A stretch of 64,000 nucleotides of DNA from Cyanophora paradoxa. Taxonomy: Eukaryota; Glaucocystophyceae; Cyanophorales; Cyanophoraceae. A program made the translations under genes and the position numbers. The notes below the pieces were generated by a model, which did no database searches, was not told the DNA's origin, and worked only from the letters and a program-made list of their open reading frames with translations. Location of the stretch: positions 45,205-109,204 of the forward strand of contig QPMI01000587.1 of NCBI GenBank assembly GCA_004431415.1, given 5' to 3'. Each line of letters begins with the position of its first letter. Position 1 is the stretch's first letter. Of the stretch, positions 1 to 10,541 are shown one piece after another.

Positions 1-216
1 GAAAGGCGAAGGACCAAAAGGCCCGAAGCACAATCGACAGTGAACCAACCAGACAAGGGTAGTGGCGGCGCAAACGCCTTACGGTCTACCGTGTATGCCC
101 CGGTGGTCCAGCGCTCATTCAGGCAGACACGGAAAGCAACCACAGACATCCCAATGCGGGCCTCTTCCTAATGCCGGCCTGGGGGAGTCCTGGTCATGAC
201 CTCACGTAAGAAACCT
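1..216. other. Edge sequence, no gene recognised
   Basis: No long reading frame and no motif recognised. It lies just 3' (minus-strand sense) of the LINE remnant, so it may be its 3' untranslated sequence, but no A-tail is visible. Confidence 0.3.
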
Positions 217-1323
217 TCAACCATCAGTCATGTCATCAGACTCTTCGTCAGTGATAAGGACCATTGGGGAACCTGGGTCATCAGCGAGATCCATAGATGC
301 AGCGGATGGGAGAGTTGGAGGAGGTGAGGGCCGCAAACGTTTGAAAGAAACCTGAGGTAGGACACCAGCTGCAGGAACGTTGTCACCATGATCCAGAGCA
401 CCAGGGTCTGGAGAAGACACTCGACGACGCTTAGGCGGGACAATAGAAGGAGAAAGAGGATCAGTATCCATGGGCATCATAGGCGCAGAAAAAGGCAGAG
501 GGGCAGAAGAGGGAGGAGCTAGGAAAGCAATGACAGCATGACTCGCGAAGTCGGGCTCAACATCAACAGCGTCAATTCGGATAGGAGAGATCGAAAGCAT
601 ATCAGGGGCAAGCTCAGTGTCATCCACATAGATGATAACTTGAGGAGAGGGCGGAGGTGAACCTGTATCATCGATAACAGCATCAAGACCGAATGCTGAA
701 GCACCAACACAACGGTGTTGAAGAGGCGGCTCATCCTCTGAGTCAATATCCGGAGGCGGGTGAGGTGGCAACGGGTGAGGGGGTGAGTGAGCCATAGGAC
801 CAGGGTCAGGGGCAGGGTCGGGTCCCCCAGGGGGGTCGTCATCATCTGATGAGGTACTACTGGAGGAATCATCAGAATCATCAGGGCCAAGGTCGGAAAG
901 GTCAGAGGAGTCTGAGCCGTTGTCAGGAGGGGACATATAGCCTTCCAGATCCTCCTTTTCAAGACGCTGCAGCAGGACAGGCCGCGCACTGGCGTAGGCA
1001 AACTGGGTAACAAGAGAGCTAGAAGCTAGGTCGGGGCTAGGGGCCGGCTGATCGACGTGCTCGCAGTGCTCATAGGGGGCTAAGGAATGGTCAAAAGCAC
1101 GGGAAGCGTCTAAGAGATTAGCGTAGAATGAAGAATGAGAGGGGTCAGCAGTAGAGATGAAACGGAAATATCCACGGACATAGGTGACTTTAAATCGAGG
1201 TAAACGACAAGGAAGCATGTCCATAAAATCGTCCAGTTCATGGAACAAGGCAGTCATCAGAGTAGCTGTTTTCAAGCCCGTCTTGGAGGAAGGTGTAAGG
1301 GGCAGCTGGGTGTTAGGGTCCAT
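217..1323 (-). CDS. Acidic, proline/serine-rich ORF in LINE remnant, unknown function
   Basis: The frame gives 368 residues with an ATG start. The first 90 residues look folded (mixed aromatic and hydrophobic positions). After that come runs of Asp/Ser (about residues 135-165) and Pro/Asp (about 165-200), then a basic PPKRRR patch near residue 300 that resembles a nuclear localisation signal. I recognise no domain. Its start lies 33 bp after the end of the zinc-finger frame of the RT, on the same strand, so it is probably a late ORF or the detached C-terminus of the same element. It could also be a separate host gene. Confidence 0.35.
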   Translation of the reverse strand: MDPNTQLPLTPSSKTGLKTATLMTALFHELDDFMDMLPCRLPRFKVTYVRGYFRFISTADPSHSSFYANLLDASRAFDHSLAPYEHCEHVDQPAPSPDLASSSLVTQFAYASARPVLLQRLEKEDLEGYMSPPDNGSDSSDLSDLGPDDSDDSSSSTSSDDDDPPGGPDPAPDPGPMAHSPPHPLPPHPPPDIDSEDEPPLQHRCVGASAFGLDAVIDDTGSPPPSPQVIIYVDDTELAPDMLSISPIRIDAVDVEPDFASHAVIAFLAPPSSAPLPFSAPMMPMDTDPLSPSIVPPKRRRVSSPDPGALDHGDNVPAAGVLPQVSFKRLRPSPPPTLPSAASMDLADDPGSPMVLITDEESDDMTDG

Positions 1324-1356
1324 TGCAAACGTAGCAGCAGCTTCAGTGCGACCTGC

Positions 1357-2091
1357 TCAATAGGCCAGACAGTACGAGCGGAAAATGATGTGCAATCCAA
1401 GAATCCGAACAACCTGCCACTCCCAGTTCTGCAAGAACATCCAGCTGTCAGCGAAACGGACCAAGCCAGTGAGCAGCCAGGCAACAAAGCGTGCAGAAGG
1501 GATGGGCATCGGCTGGAGCTGCAGGGCATGGAAGAGAAGCGACCACAACTGCTGCACTACGGGGCAAAGAGCCAAGACGTGCAGCGAGTTGCAGTGCCTG
1601 TGGCAGACCGGACATAGCGAAGAGAGAAGCTCACTGTCAAGCAAATTCGCCGAAGCGGGATGCTGAAGATCACGCGCAGCCATAGCAGCGATGCGGGACG
1701 ATGTGCGGAGGGCGTTGTAGCGCAGTGCAAAGTAGCCGTCAAGGACCCGCTGCATGAGAGCGTAGCGGAGGTCGGGAATCACCGTGTTGAACCAGGGAAA
1801 GCGATCAGTGCGCGCATCGTAGCCCAGCGGCCAGAGGAACTTTGGAGAGAGATCAGCATGCCACTTAGTCTCAGCGGTCGTCGGCGCCATGAAAGCGTGG
1901 GAGGAGAGGTACTTGTACACGTCGTGAACCGTGAAACGCGACGGGGCAGCAGGCAGCTTGTGCACAACCGACTTAGAGAGGCGCAGCTCTTCCTTTGAGC
2001 GATCATTGATGTTCTCACGGTCAGAGTAGAGCGCAAACGTACGGGAAGACAACGGTGGCAGCGGAAGGAGTGCAAGGTCGGAGAGCTGCAA
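1357..2091 (-). pseudogene. LINE reverse transcriptase C-terminal part with zf-RVT-like finger
   Basis: These 244 residues follow the RT frame after a gap of about 110 bp and a stop, so the polyprotein appears interrupted. The mark of the family is a Cys/His cluster about two thirds along (LCPVCHRHCNSLHVLALCP), the arrangement found at the C-terminus of many LINE polymerases. The flanking Leu/Trp-rich helices also fit. Nothing enzymatic lies in this piece, which probably binds template RNA in the intact protein. Confidence 0.55.
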
Positions 2092-2205
2092 CTAGTTCAT
2101 GAGGAACCGGACGAGGGCAGGCATGGAAGACAGCTTGCATGCGTTCTTAACCAGGCTAAGCGCATGTGCAGGCACGGGAATGAAGTCGATCGCACGGGCC
2201 GCGGG

Positions 2206-3738
2206 TCAGATTGCGACTACATCGGGGAGGGCAACGGGATTTTCAATCGAAGGACTGCAGGGCACGTCAATCTCATGGAAAGCGAGCTGTGTGTCAGGAA
2301 GAAGATGAACGCGACAGAGAGCTACTCCCTGGAGCGAGACACGCTCAGCAGCAAGTTTCGAGAAAGGGCCAATAGCGAGACCTCCAGGTTCGTGTTTCCA
2401 GTCTGCAGTTTTACCACAACGCCAAACCTCTTGCGCAAGTCGATTATTGAGTGCATGCAGCTGGTCGTGCAGTTGCTCGGGATAGGAGGGTTGGACATAG
2501 AGAGTATGTTCACCAGAGAAATCCCAGATTTGATAGTTGAAACGGAAGCCGAGACGGAAAAGCAGCATAAAAGTAAAGTCATGCTCATAGTACGTGTCTT
2601 TCTTATACCAGGGGTGCATGATCGGCATACGCAGGAAATCCCAAGCGCAGCGGGGCTTCTTGACATTGAAAATAGTCCGCCAAGCTTCGAAGATGGCAAA
2701 GAATGGGTCAGCAGGCAGGGGCCACAATGGCTTAACCAAGCGATCAGTCCTGTTGAGAAAAGGAAGCCAGAGCCCAAAGCCACCGTTTTCCGTGAAGGCC
2801 TCAATAATTTCTCGACCAGGAAGCCCCACCGGGGAAGCAAGCCACGATTCCAAAGAGTTTGCGGCAAAGGCCAGCTGGAAATGTTTGGGGGAGGGCGCTC
2901 CGAGACCACCAAGAGATACAGGCCAACAGGAGGCAGTGGTCATTCCCTGATGGGGTAAGATGAATGCATCGGAATACGTAGATCGCTTCCAGACGAAGGT
3001 CTGTAGATTCTTTGAAATAGCCCGGAGAATTTTAGGAGGTGCTGGGACTGCACGGGTATAAAAGCTTAAGACGCCCTGACAAAAAGCATAGGCGATGCGA
3101 CCACGCCCAAGAAGCGATGACTGGAAATCGACTGCTGTCTCCATAAAGAAGGTCGCTTTATGCTGAATCATGTTCCAGGACGGATGGTGCTCGCGATCAA
3201 GAAGGAGCTGATGAGGGAAACCAAGCTGCTTATGACAGGCAGGATCGAGCTCAGTAGCGCAAAGAACAGGGAACGGCAGGGGATCAGCAGGATCGAGATC
3301 CAACGGCGAGGCAGCAGGTTCCCACAGGACGATGGCCACAGACAGTGGCTTGAAAGAGCCAAAACGTGCATGGATGGCTAAGAGAGAGTCACGCAGAGAT
3401 AGCCCCTGGGCGCGAAGCAGGAACAGCTGATAAATATCGTCAGCAAACTGGACAAGGGGGGTGCCAACGGGGCGGGGTATATCAGTGAGTGAGAGCAAGA
3501 GAGAACGTAGAGGGCTGATTGAGAGAATGAAGGAAACCGGGCTCCAGGGACCACCTTGAATGGTGCCCACCAAACGTGAGAACACAGAAGAGAAGAGCCC
3601 ATTCGCAAATACACCCACCAGCAAGTCAGTCAGTCGAAGGGGGAATACGCACAAGGCGCTAGCCTTAGGCAGATGACCCTCCCACCCGCAAGTCACTGAG
3701 TCTGACGGGTTGCGGCCAGAAATGATCAAAGAACACAA
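2206..3738 (-). pseudogene. LINE reverse transcriptase fragment (motifs B and C onward)
   Basis: The reading frame has 510 residues, but the first 35 or so are translated dispersed repeat and LTR edge, so the ATG is not the ancestral start. Motif B appears as QGGPWSPVSFILSISPL and motif C as VQFADDIYQLF with both catalytic aspartates. Motif A and the APE-type endonuclease are lost. The remainder is thumb and connection sequence. In LINEs this enzyme copies the element's RNA at the nicked target site. This copy cannot be autonomous. Confidence 0.7.
3641..3702 (+). repeat. Copy of the GGCGCTAGCC dispersed repeat
   Basis: It contains the family hallmark ACAAGGCGCTAGCCTTAGGC followed by the AGATGACCC and AGTCACT blocks that recur in the 36-kb tandem array. 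It sits exactly between the LINE truncation point and the family A LTR. Confidence 0.75.
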
Positions 3739-3873
3739 AGAAGAACATGTTTACCCGTCATTTGCAAGAGTCTCGTGTATTTATTCCAGAAGCCAGTACC
3801 AGCCCCCAACTGACTACCGCACACAAGGCACAGGGCTATGCTACGAGGGGGAGTTTGGGTTCGAGATACAACA
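3703..3873 (-). repeat. 3' LTR of gypsy element A (about 170 bp)
   Basis: Read on the minus strand it opens with TGTTGTATCTCGAACCC and closes with CA, the usual LTR ends. A near-identical copy stands alone at 40624-40792. It lies about 40 bp beyond the stop codon of pol, where a 3' LTR is expected. The outer edge is set only by the match to the solo copy, so it may be off by a few bases. Confidence 0.65.
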
Positions 3874-3893
3874 TTACGCTCCGTAGTTGAGAG

Positions 3894-3912
3894 GGCCACG
3901 TTCTCGCTGGCC
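3894..3912 (-). other. Hairpin upstream of the 3' LTR of element A
   Basis: On the minus strand GGCCA and TGGCC enclose the loop GCGAGAACG. It begins 3 nt after the pol stop and ends 20 nt before the LTR. The same loop core, CGAGRACG, sits at the same place in elements B and C. Confidence 0.55.
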
Positions 3913-3915
3913 AAC

Positions 3916-6900
3916 TCATTCACGCTCAACGTAGGGGATGAGACGATCAGCGTGAACCGTAACCTTGTCACCGGTAGAATAGCCAAGCTTGTTGTCACCA
4001 CCAACAAATCGAACCACATAGGACACACCATGTCCACGAGAGGCATCAGCAACGATCTCCCAAGGACCAGTGAACTTGGGGTCCATCTTGCGCAAACGAG
4101 TCGAAGGGGTCTTGACACAGACCAGTTCACCTTGAACGAACAACGGGTCACCCGAGGGTGAGGCAGCCTGACCTTGCGCATCCTGTCGAGCTTGCCGAAC
4201 CAAATTAGCCTCGGAGTAGATACGCGAGAACCGACGACCAAGTTCAGCAGCATGAGTAGAAGCAGAATTGCCGACAGTGATATCAGGTTGAAGCAACAAA
4301 TCAGTAGGAAGCGTACACTGTCGACCGTACAACATCTCGAAAGGTGTGAATCCAGTCGAAGGATTCTTGAAGTTGCGAATCGCAAACAAGGCGAAAGGAA
4401 TGAACAAGTCCCATTGCTTCTCGTTCTGTTCCGCATAGAAACGAAGGCGAGTGACGAGAACATCATTGAACTTTTCCACGAGACCCTGCGATTGGGGATG
4501 ATAAGGAGCAGCGAAAACATGTTTTATTCCGAAGATCCGTTCCAACTCTTGCAGAATGAGATTATCGAATTCTCCGCCACGATCAGAAGAGATTTTGCGG
4601 GGAACTCCATGTTCAGGAATCCAATGTTCGAAAAGTGCGCGAACAGCGACAGTGGCCGACTTGGACCGTGCAGGCACTGCGGTGCCCCATCGAGTGAAAA
4701 CATCGACAATTGTCACCACGTACTTGTTACCACGACTTGATTTGGGAAACGGTCCAACGATGTCGATCTCGATATGTTGCATAGGAGCATCAGCAACCAC
4801 AGGTACAGTCGGCAGATTTGAAGAGGTTGGCTTCGGTTTAATCAACTGACACTTGTGGCAGCTCCGAACGTAATCATAGACATCGCGACGCAAGTTCTTC
4901 CAATAGTAACGAGATGAGACAAGATCGATCAACTTGGTCACTCCAGGATGTCCGAAATTGTCATGAAGAGCTCGAAGAACCTGTTGAGTCATGGAGTACG
5001 GAACGACGACTTGAAAAGAATCAGATCCAGTTCGTTGGCGACAAAGAACATCACATTTAAGAACGAATTTTCCACTCTTGAATGTTCGCTCCACTGACTT
5101 GTCCACGCCCTCAGGAAGGACAAGCACATCATCTTCAAGATACCTGATGATGGTGTTGAGCAACGGATCCTCAAGTTGAGCAGCTCTAATATCAGAAGCA
5201 GAAAGAGATAAGTCAAGCTCAACTGCATTCACAAGAATAGGGATGGGAATGATAGGAGAAATGAGAGACAACTCCTCAATCTTGGCAACAACTCGCTTCA
5301 CAAGTCTTGAAAGTGCATCGGCATCAGCATTCAGGGTACCAGACTTTTGAGAAATTTCATAATTGTACTCCTGCATTCCAAGAATCCAGCGGGCAATCCG
5401 AGCATTTGGGAACTCCTTATTCGACTTCATATACTGGAGAGCACTGTGATCCGACTTGATGAAGAACTTGGGGCGTTTCAGATAATGTGAAAACTTTTTA
5501 GTCACAGCCCAGTAAACAGCATATAACTCCTGCTCAGTAACTGTCCACTTCTGTTGCTCGTCTGATAATGGCTCAGCAGCATATGCAATAACAACCTCCT
5601 TGTTCCACTTGCGCTCAGCTGGGGTGAGTGTCTTAGAAGCAAATGAAATGACTCGCTCCTGACCATTGTCATCCAGTTGCGACAACACAGCACCAATGCC
5701 AGTTTTCGAGGCATCTGTTTTGAGGATAAAAGGCTTCTTGAAATCTGGATATGCAAGAATAGGAGAGGAACACAATAACTCCTTGAGCTTCCGAAAAGCA
5801 AAGTCTTGTGATTCTCCCCATACAAACAAATTCTTGGATTTCAACAAATCATACAATGGAGAAGCTATGATTGCACATGAAGGTATGAAGACCCTGTAGT
5901 AATTCACTAAACCTAAGAAAGACCTGACTTCTGATACAGATGTTGAAGTCTTGAAATTCTTCACAGCCTGAACTTTGCTGTCACATGGCTTGATTCCTTC
6001 TCGGCAAACAACAAATCCAAGGTACTCAGCTTCAGCCTTGAAGAAACGACACTTACGTGCTTTTAACCGCAGGTGAGCAGCAATCAGCTGATCAAAAACC
6101 CATTCAAGATGTTCGAAATGCTCCTTCAGACTCCTGGAAAAGACACATATATCATCAAGATAAACAAGAATAAAGATGTAAAGGTAAGCCCCTAACACTC
6201 CATTCATCAACATCTGAAATGTCGCAGGGGCCGTTTTGAGGCCCTGAGGCATGCCATTCCACTCATACAAACCAGTTGGTGTCCTAAAAGCTGTCTTCGG
6301 CCGATCCTTATCACTCATCTTGACATTCCAATATCCATCATCACAATCTGCAACAGAAATATATATGTATCCAGAAAGAGCTTCAAGAGCATCATCAATT
6401 CTTGGTAAGGGATATGCATCATCCTTGGTAACACTGTTGAGCCTTCTGTAATCGATGCAGAAACGATATGAGCCATCCTTCTTCCGCACAAGGACCACCG
6501 GAGCGGCCCAAGGGCTTCTAGAAGGACGAATTAAATTCCTTTTGATCAGCTTTTGAGTCTCTTGAACAATCTTTTGGCGTTGGTCAAAAGAAAGACGTCT
6601 TGGAGGTTCAGCAATCGGCTTTGCATCTCCAGTGTCAATGCTATGCTCAATAGGAGGACCAGGTCTGGACTCATCATGTTTCCATTGACCCTCAGCAAAT
6701 ACTTCATGCTTCCTCGCCAAGAAATCCCACATAAGCTTCCTCTCATCAAGATTATCATCAGCTGAACCAACACTGCATGGAGAGATGAGGCTTGCAACAT
6801 TATCACCAAATCGCTCCCGAATCTCCTTCAAAATCACTTCATCGACCGAAGATACTGGTACAGAACTTGCTTGCGAAAATACAGAACTCTTTTTATCGCT

Positions 6901-8202
6901 ATCTAATGAAGTCGAGTTATTTACAACAGAATCTGAAACTCTTTTACTTGAATCATCAAAAGAAGACTGGAGAACAGCTTCGGACGCAGTGATATCTACT
7001 GAATCAGGACCCTTGTACTCAGAAGTGTGCACAAAACTTCCTTTCCCAGATGAGTCATAACTCAGCACCAGGTTGACATCACAGATTTCCGGCATGTTGT
7101 GGACAACTGATGTTTTACTCTTGCTCGGAACAAACCTGGCTAGCCGGGTACCTTCAGGTATTACTGCCGGTCCCCTGTCAGACCTTGGATCAAGATTGAC
7201 AAGCAATACCTTGATACGTCCTCCACGACAATGAGCTGGGCCACCTGCCACATGGACAAACTCATTCTTGTTCCATTCTCTAAAGTCATCAATAAAGCCT
7301 TCGCCATCCTGCACATAGCAGCGGCTGGGTGCTCGCATCCAAACAAATCTCTGAGTTCCAGGATCAAGCTTGACCCTCTCAGCAGTCTCCATAATCACAC
7401 CATATTCTTCAGAACACTCATCAGAATTGCGAGATGATTCATCAGGGCGTGGTTGAGGAGAATCTGGCAAGGATCCATGCTGCTGATCTGATCCAAAAGC
7501 AAGAGAAGCAATCTTACACTCCACTGGCTGATCTGGGAACTTCGAGAATGTGATGGAGCGCCTGTTCACCTGTTCATTTTTATATGTCACTCCAAATTCA
7601 GACAAGAAATCTTGTCCAAGAATGCCGGCATATGGATAATTGGGAAAGTCCACAACAAGGAAAGGGAAAGATGCTGTCAGAGGACCGATTGACCCTTTAA
7701 TCAGAATCTCGCCAGGTACATTAACAAGATGTGAATTTGGCAGGCGAACACAAGGCGTGAATGAGGTCTTAATTACCTGATTTTGAAGTTTCAACTTCTG
7801 CACCAGTCTACTCGTGACCAGTGAAATATCAGCCCCACTGTCCAGGAAGAACTCATAAGTGGTGCCCTTGATGACAACTTTGACCAACGATCTCCCAGGT
7901 GGAGTGACAGCAAACTGTCTCCCTGCTGGAGAATTCTCTCTAGGAGAGTGGGAGTTGTCAGAGGGACTTTTTGGGTTTGAAGTGCTACTGCTATTTCCAA
8001 CAATTTCAAGAGATTGTTTGCTCTTCGAAATTCCACCAAGTGATCCATAATGCCTTCTGGGAAAAGCGGAAGGAGACAAAGAAACCTTGCTGGTACACTG
8101 AGAGAGAGGCACTCGAATGAATTCTCCCTTCTGCTTGGAAACAAGCATGGTCCTCTGTTCCAGAGAAGAGGCATCACAGCTTGGGGTAGAAGCGTTGATC
8201 AA
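3916..8202 (-). CDS. Ty3/gypsy Pol polyprotein (protease, RT, RNase H, integrase), element A
   Basis: The frame has 1428 uninterrupted residues. Domains in order: aspartic protease near residue 120 (FLDSGADISLV); reverse transcriptase with motif C near 685 (VYLDDICVF); RNase H from about 830 (LKTDAS); integrase from about 1080 with the HHCC zinc finger (HDNFGHPG to CHKC) and the D,D,E triad in HIEIDIVGP, SSDRGGEF and GLVEKFND. No chromodomain is seen at the C-terminus. The protein would cut itself, copy its RNA in a Gag particle and insert the cDNA. Upstream, a different frame carries what looks like a Gag tail, so Pol was probably made by frameshift. The apparent start is arbitrary because the element is truncated on that side. 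Confidence 0.9.
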   Translation of the reverse strand: MINASTPSCDASSLEQRTMLVSKQKGEFIRVPLSQCTSKVSLSPSAFPRRHYGSLGGISKSKQSLEIVGNSSSTSNPKSPSDNSHSPRENSPAGRQFAVTPPGRSLVKVVIKGTTYEFFLDSGADISLVTSRLVQKLKLQNQVIKTSFTPCVRLPNSHLVNVPGEILIKGSIGPLTASFPFLVVDFPNYPYAGILGQDFLSEFGVTYKNEQVNRRSITFSKFPDQPVECKIASLAFGSDQQHGSLPDSPQPRPDESSRNSDECSEEYGVIMETAERVKLDPGTQRFVWMRAPSRCYVQDGEGFIDDFREWNKNEFVHVAGGPAHCRGGRIKVLLVNLDPRSDRGPAVIPEGTRLARFVPSKSKTSVVHNMPEICDVNLVLSYDSSGKGSFVHTSEYKGPDSVDITASEAVLQSSFDDSSKRVSDSVVNNSTSLDSDKKSSVFSQASSVPVSSVDEVILKEIRERFGDNVASLISPCSVGSADDNLDERKLMWDFLARKHEVFAEGQWKHDESRPGPPIEHSIDTGDAKPIAEPPRRLSFDQRQKIVQETQKLIKRNLIRPSRSPWAAPVVLVRKKDGSYRFCIDYRRLNSVTKDDAYPLPRIDDALEALSGYIYISVADCDDGYWNVKMSDKDRPKTAFRTPTGLYEWNGMPQGLKTAPATFQMLMNGVLGAYLYIFILVYLDDICVFSRSLKEHFEHLEWVFDQLIAAHLRLKARKCRFFKAEAEYLGFVVCREGIKPCDSKVQAVKNFKTSTSVSEVRSFLGLVNYYRVFIPSCAIIASPLYDLLKSKNLFVWGESQDFAFRKLKELLCSSPILAYPDFKKPFILKTDASKTGIGAVLSQLDDNGQERVISFASKTLTPAERKWNKEVVIAYAAEPLSDEQQKWTVTEQELYAVYWAVTKKFSHYLKRPKFFIKSDHSALQYMKSNKEFPNARIARWILGMQEYNYEISQKSGTLNADADALSRLVKRVVAKIEELSLISPIIPIPILVNAVELDLSLSASDIRAAQLEDPLLNTIIRYLEDDVLVLPEGVDKSVERTFKSGKFVLKCDVLCRQRTGSDSFQVVVPYSMTQQVLRALHDNFGHPGVTKLIDLVSSRYYWKNLRRDVYDYVRSCHKCQLIKPKPTSSNLPTVPVVADAPMQHIEIDIVGPFPKSSRGNKYVVTIVDVFTRWGTAVPARSKSATVAVRALFEHWIPEHGVPRKISSDRGGEFDNLILQELERIFGIKHVFAAPYHPQSQGLVEKFNDVLVTRLRFYAEQNEKQWDLFIPFALFAIRNFKNPSTGFTPFEMLYGRQCTLPTDLLLQPDITVGNSASTHAAELGRRFSRIYSEANLVRQARQDAQGQAASPSGDPLFVQGELVCVKTPSTRLRKMDPKFTGPWEIVADASRGHGVSYVVRFVGGDNKLGYSTGDKVTVHADRLIPYVERE

Positions 8203-8345
8203 ATGACCTCGAACATTTTGAGCACAACAAATCTTGCCACTGTCAAAGGAGCCATTAAAGTATTAACTGGTGCCGTATCAGCCTTGGGAGCTAACCAATC
8301 TTGAACTACATTGGACTTGTCGCTAATTTGATGAACCCCCTCTCA

Positions 8346-8525
8346 ATTTCAAATTGTGTATTCCATTGGTATCGGACGGGGGGCGGGGGCATACAGGGGT
8401 AAACAGGGGGGTAACGGGGGGCCGGGCGGGGGCGTACAGGGGGGCTAGGCGCGGGGAACGGGATTATTCGGGGCTTCACTACAGCGGGACTATGCGGGGC
8501 TGTGACTGGGACTGGGGAGGCGCGA
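8346..8525 (+). other. G-rich low-complexity stretch with many G-runs
   Basis: At least ten runs of four or more G occur in about 150 bp, separated by short spacers such as CATACA and TAAACA, on the plus strand. This fits the pattern of potential G-quadruplexes. No gene is visible. It marks the point where element A is broken off. Confidence 0.6.
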
Positions 8526-8947
8526 TTGGTGGAGCTGTATTGTAGAGCGAGCTAGGGGGGCCACAGTGAACCATTGATTTTTGCAGGAAACATTAATTTT
8601 TGCAGTGGAAACAATAGCAATCACCTGTCCTGCGGGAGAAGATGCTACCCTGTCCTTACAGGATTTCCATTCGCTGTCGATTGTGAGAAGGTGCGACATA
8701 ACCTTGCCCAATCTTGCCCTTCCAAACTTGGCGTCATCGTTCCTCACTCTTAACCTTCCTTCTGATCGCTCAATCAATGTTTATGTCCACTCTCTTATGC
8801 ATTCGTTCCCTGCCCTCACCTCACGGTGGCTGGCTTGCCTGCTCAGCTTGTGCATCTAAAAAATCAAACATACAGGTCATACAAAAATGGGAACACACAC
8901 AAATGGGAAGGTCATAAAAATGGAAAAAACCTCAGCATTCCGGCCTT
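8526..8947. other. Intergenic, no convincing gene
   Basis: Short frames exist on both strands (for example 8581-8859 plus) but none has a recognisable motif or biased composition. The motif TTTTTGCAG occurs twice near 8578-8604. This is the 3' flank of the transporter gene. Confidence 0.35.
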
Positions 8948-9904
8948 TTAAGATCTTTTCTGCTGGCCAGAGAACAGAATCCAACTTGCTACCAGAAAAG
9001 CGAGGTAGGTTAGGAAGGTTTGAACAAGAGAATGGGTAAATTCCGCATGGCCCAATAGAATTAGACATGCTAATTTCAGATGAGCCATTATTTCGTGAGT
9101 TACTGGATCTGTTTGCTTTAATATGGCTGCGGATGAAAAAAGAACCAACACCCCTAAAAAGCAGGATAGTATGGTCAACTGGACTGGGAGGAAAACGTGC
9201 TTATGGCAACCACATACCAACACGATCGACCCGCTTATAAATGCTGTAACGGGCGAGGACCTGTATAGATACTGGATAGTACTTAAATTGTATTTCTTCT
9301 GCACTCGTGCTGTGAGAAGCAGACAAGTTGGGCAAACTATCGCTGCAAAAAAGGAGTAAAAAATCCCAATGTAAGTCCATTCTATAGACGACACGAAAAG
9401 GCCGCATAGCAATGTAAGAAGAAGGAGGGTGCGGACTGCATCGCGAAAAGAGATTGCAATGCCCATGAACTGATGCTGCAATACGGCACTGATCGGAGTG
9501 TGGAGGAGTTTGCAAACCTGTCGGGTGTGTTGGCAAAGAGTGCGTCTTTCATTGAGCACGAACCTGGTAGCTGCTGATTGGGTTGTAAAATAGGCTCAAG
9601 TTCAGGCAAACGATTCCAGTTATGGAGGCCAGAGAAGCAGCAAAAATATCAGCAGTTTGAGCAGCATTGTTAGCGGCGAATACCGCCTTGTAGTGAAGTG
9701 CACGGGTGATGACAAGTAAGGACATGTGATGGAGCCATGTCAAGAAAACCACTTCGGGAGCAGCATCACGTGATTGAAAAAAAGGAAGACATGGCACTCA
9801 CCTTCACGCCAGGAGCGCTGTTGGATGAAAATTGAACGATTGATCCAAATCAAACAAATAGACGACAAAATGTTCATGAAAATTAGAAAGAGTTTTTTGC
9901 TCAT
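8948..9904 (-). CDS. Nucleotide-sugar/triose-phosphate transporter-like protein (SLC35E3 type), three exons
   Basis: I join 9904-9802, 9751-9564 and 9517-8948, which gives 286 residues in one frame. The introns are 50 nt (9752-9801, GTGAGT donor) and 46 nt (9518-9563, ACAG acceptor), and both splices restore the frame. The protein is almost all membrane segments, about eight to ten, as in the drug/metabolite transporter superfamily. Family-like stretches are SICLIW in helix 1, LSLFYNPISSYQ with KLLHTPISAVL after it, and TDPVTHEIMAHLKL near the end. SLC35E3-type carriers sit in Golgi or ER membranes; the substrate cannot be read from sequence. Nearby GT7, GT31 and GT61 genes suggest a role in supplying sugar donors. 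The start ATG at 9904 is the first in frame with helix 1. Confidence 0.75.
9518..9563 (-). other. Intron 2 of the transporter gene (46 nt)
   Basis: Donor CAG/GTTCGT and acceptor CGACAG/GTTTGC, phase 0. An in-frame stop lies inside, so retention would truncate the protein. Confidence 0.65.
9752..9801 (-). other. Intron 1 of the transporter gene (50 nt)
   Basis: Donor AAG/GTGAGT, a T-run in the middle, and acceptor CCCGAAG. Phase 1. Removing it joins helix 1 to VVFLTWLHH in frame. Confidence 0.65.
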
Positions 9905-9959
9905 GTTGATTATTATTAATTGTAAAAACGTGTCATATCAAATCATGCCCGATGCAGCC

Positions 9960-10445
9960 TCCTTTTTGGAGTAACTGGGCCCGACGGGAATTCGAAATCA
10001 CAAGGTGGAGAGGGAGTGAACCCAGGAAACATTCGAATCCACAAAGACTCGGTGGGAGTCCCACTTGGAAGGGCAGAGCCTCTCCCAGGGCCGCTGCTGG
10101 GCAGGGGGTAACAGTCAGACTCCCACTGGGTGTTCTGGGATTTGAACGTTTCCTGGATTCATTCCCTGTCCTCATATTGGTGACTTCGAAATCCCATCAG
10201 GCACACAACAGGGCCCACAATAGAAGTCAGTGCACACGAAAACTTTCCAGGGGGAACAAACACATGGCCCTAGCCATTGGCAGGTGCACCGTGCCCAGCA
10301 GAGGCCCTGAAAAAGGCTCCGCTGTTCCAAGTGGGACCCTTATGGAGAGATTCGGGGTGCATTTTTCTTCTTTTTTGTGGCAGATCGGAAACCTGGGGCC
10401 TTTAAATCCGTGATGTGCTGGTGGGTGGGGTCATGTTCTGAAGGC
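9960..10445 (-). repeat. Two or more units of the dispersed GGCGCTAGCC family
   Basis: The stretch carries the family blocks in both orientations: GTGAACCCAGGAAACATTCG, GTGCACACGAAAACTTTCC, GGCAGATCGGAAACCTGGGG and AAGGCTAGCGCCTTGTGC. It runs up to the LTR-like start of element D. Confidence 0.65.
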
Positions 10446-10541
10446 TAGCGCCTTGTGCATATTCCCCCGGTATATATATCAGTTGGAATTGTGTATTCAA
10501 TCCATGAGCTGCCAACAACAGTGTCACCACTCTCATCATTG

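Larger units (their letters stand above)
217..3640 (-). mobile_element. 5'-truncated LINE (non-LTR retrotransposon) remnant
   Basis: Three minus-strand reading frames in series make up the distal half of a LINE pol. They are reverse transcriptase motifs B and C, a C-terminal Cys/His zinc finger, and a long proline/aspartate-rich ORF. The endonuclease and the N-terminal half of the RT are missing. At the 5' side the coding similarity stops where a copy of the GGCGCTAGCC dispersed repeat begins, directly beside the LTR of the neighbouring gypsy element. 5' truncation is usual for LINEs because target-primed reverse transcription often stops early. Confidence 0.7.
3703..8345 (-). mobile_element. 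Ty3/gypsy LTR retrotransposon A, 5' truncated
   Basis: It has a 3' LTR, hairpin, complete pol and about 140 bp that read as a Gag C-terminal segment in the +1 frame (about 8205-8335, ending in a stop just before pol). Coding similarity ends where a G-rich stretch begins. No 5' LTR or primer-binding site is present. The pol is intact, so the truncation is the main lesion. Confidence 0.8.
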
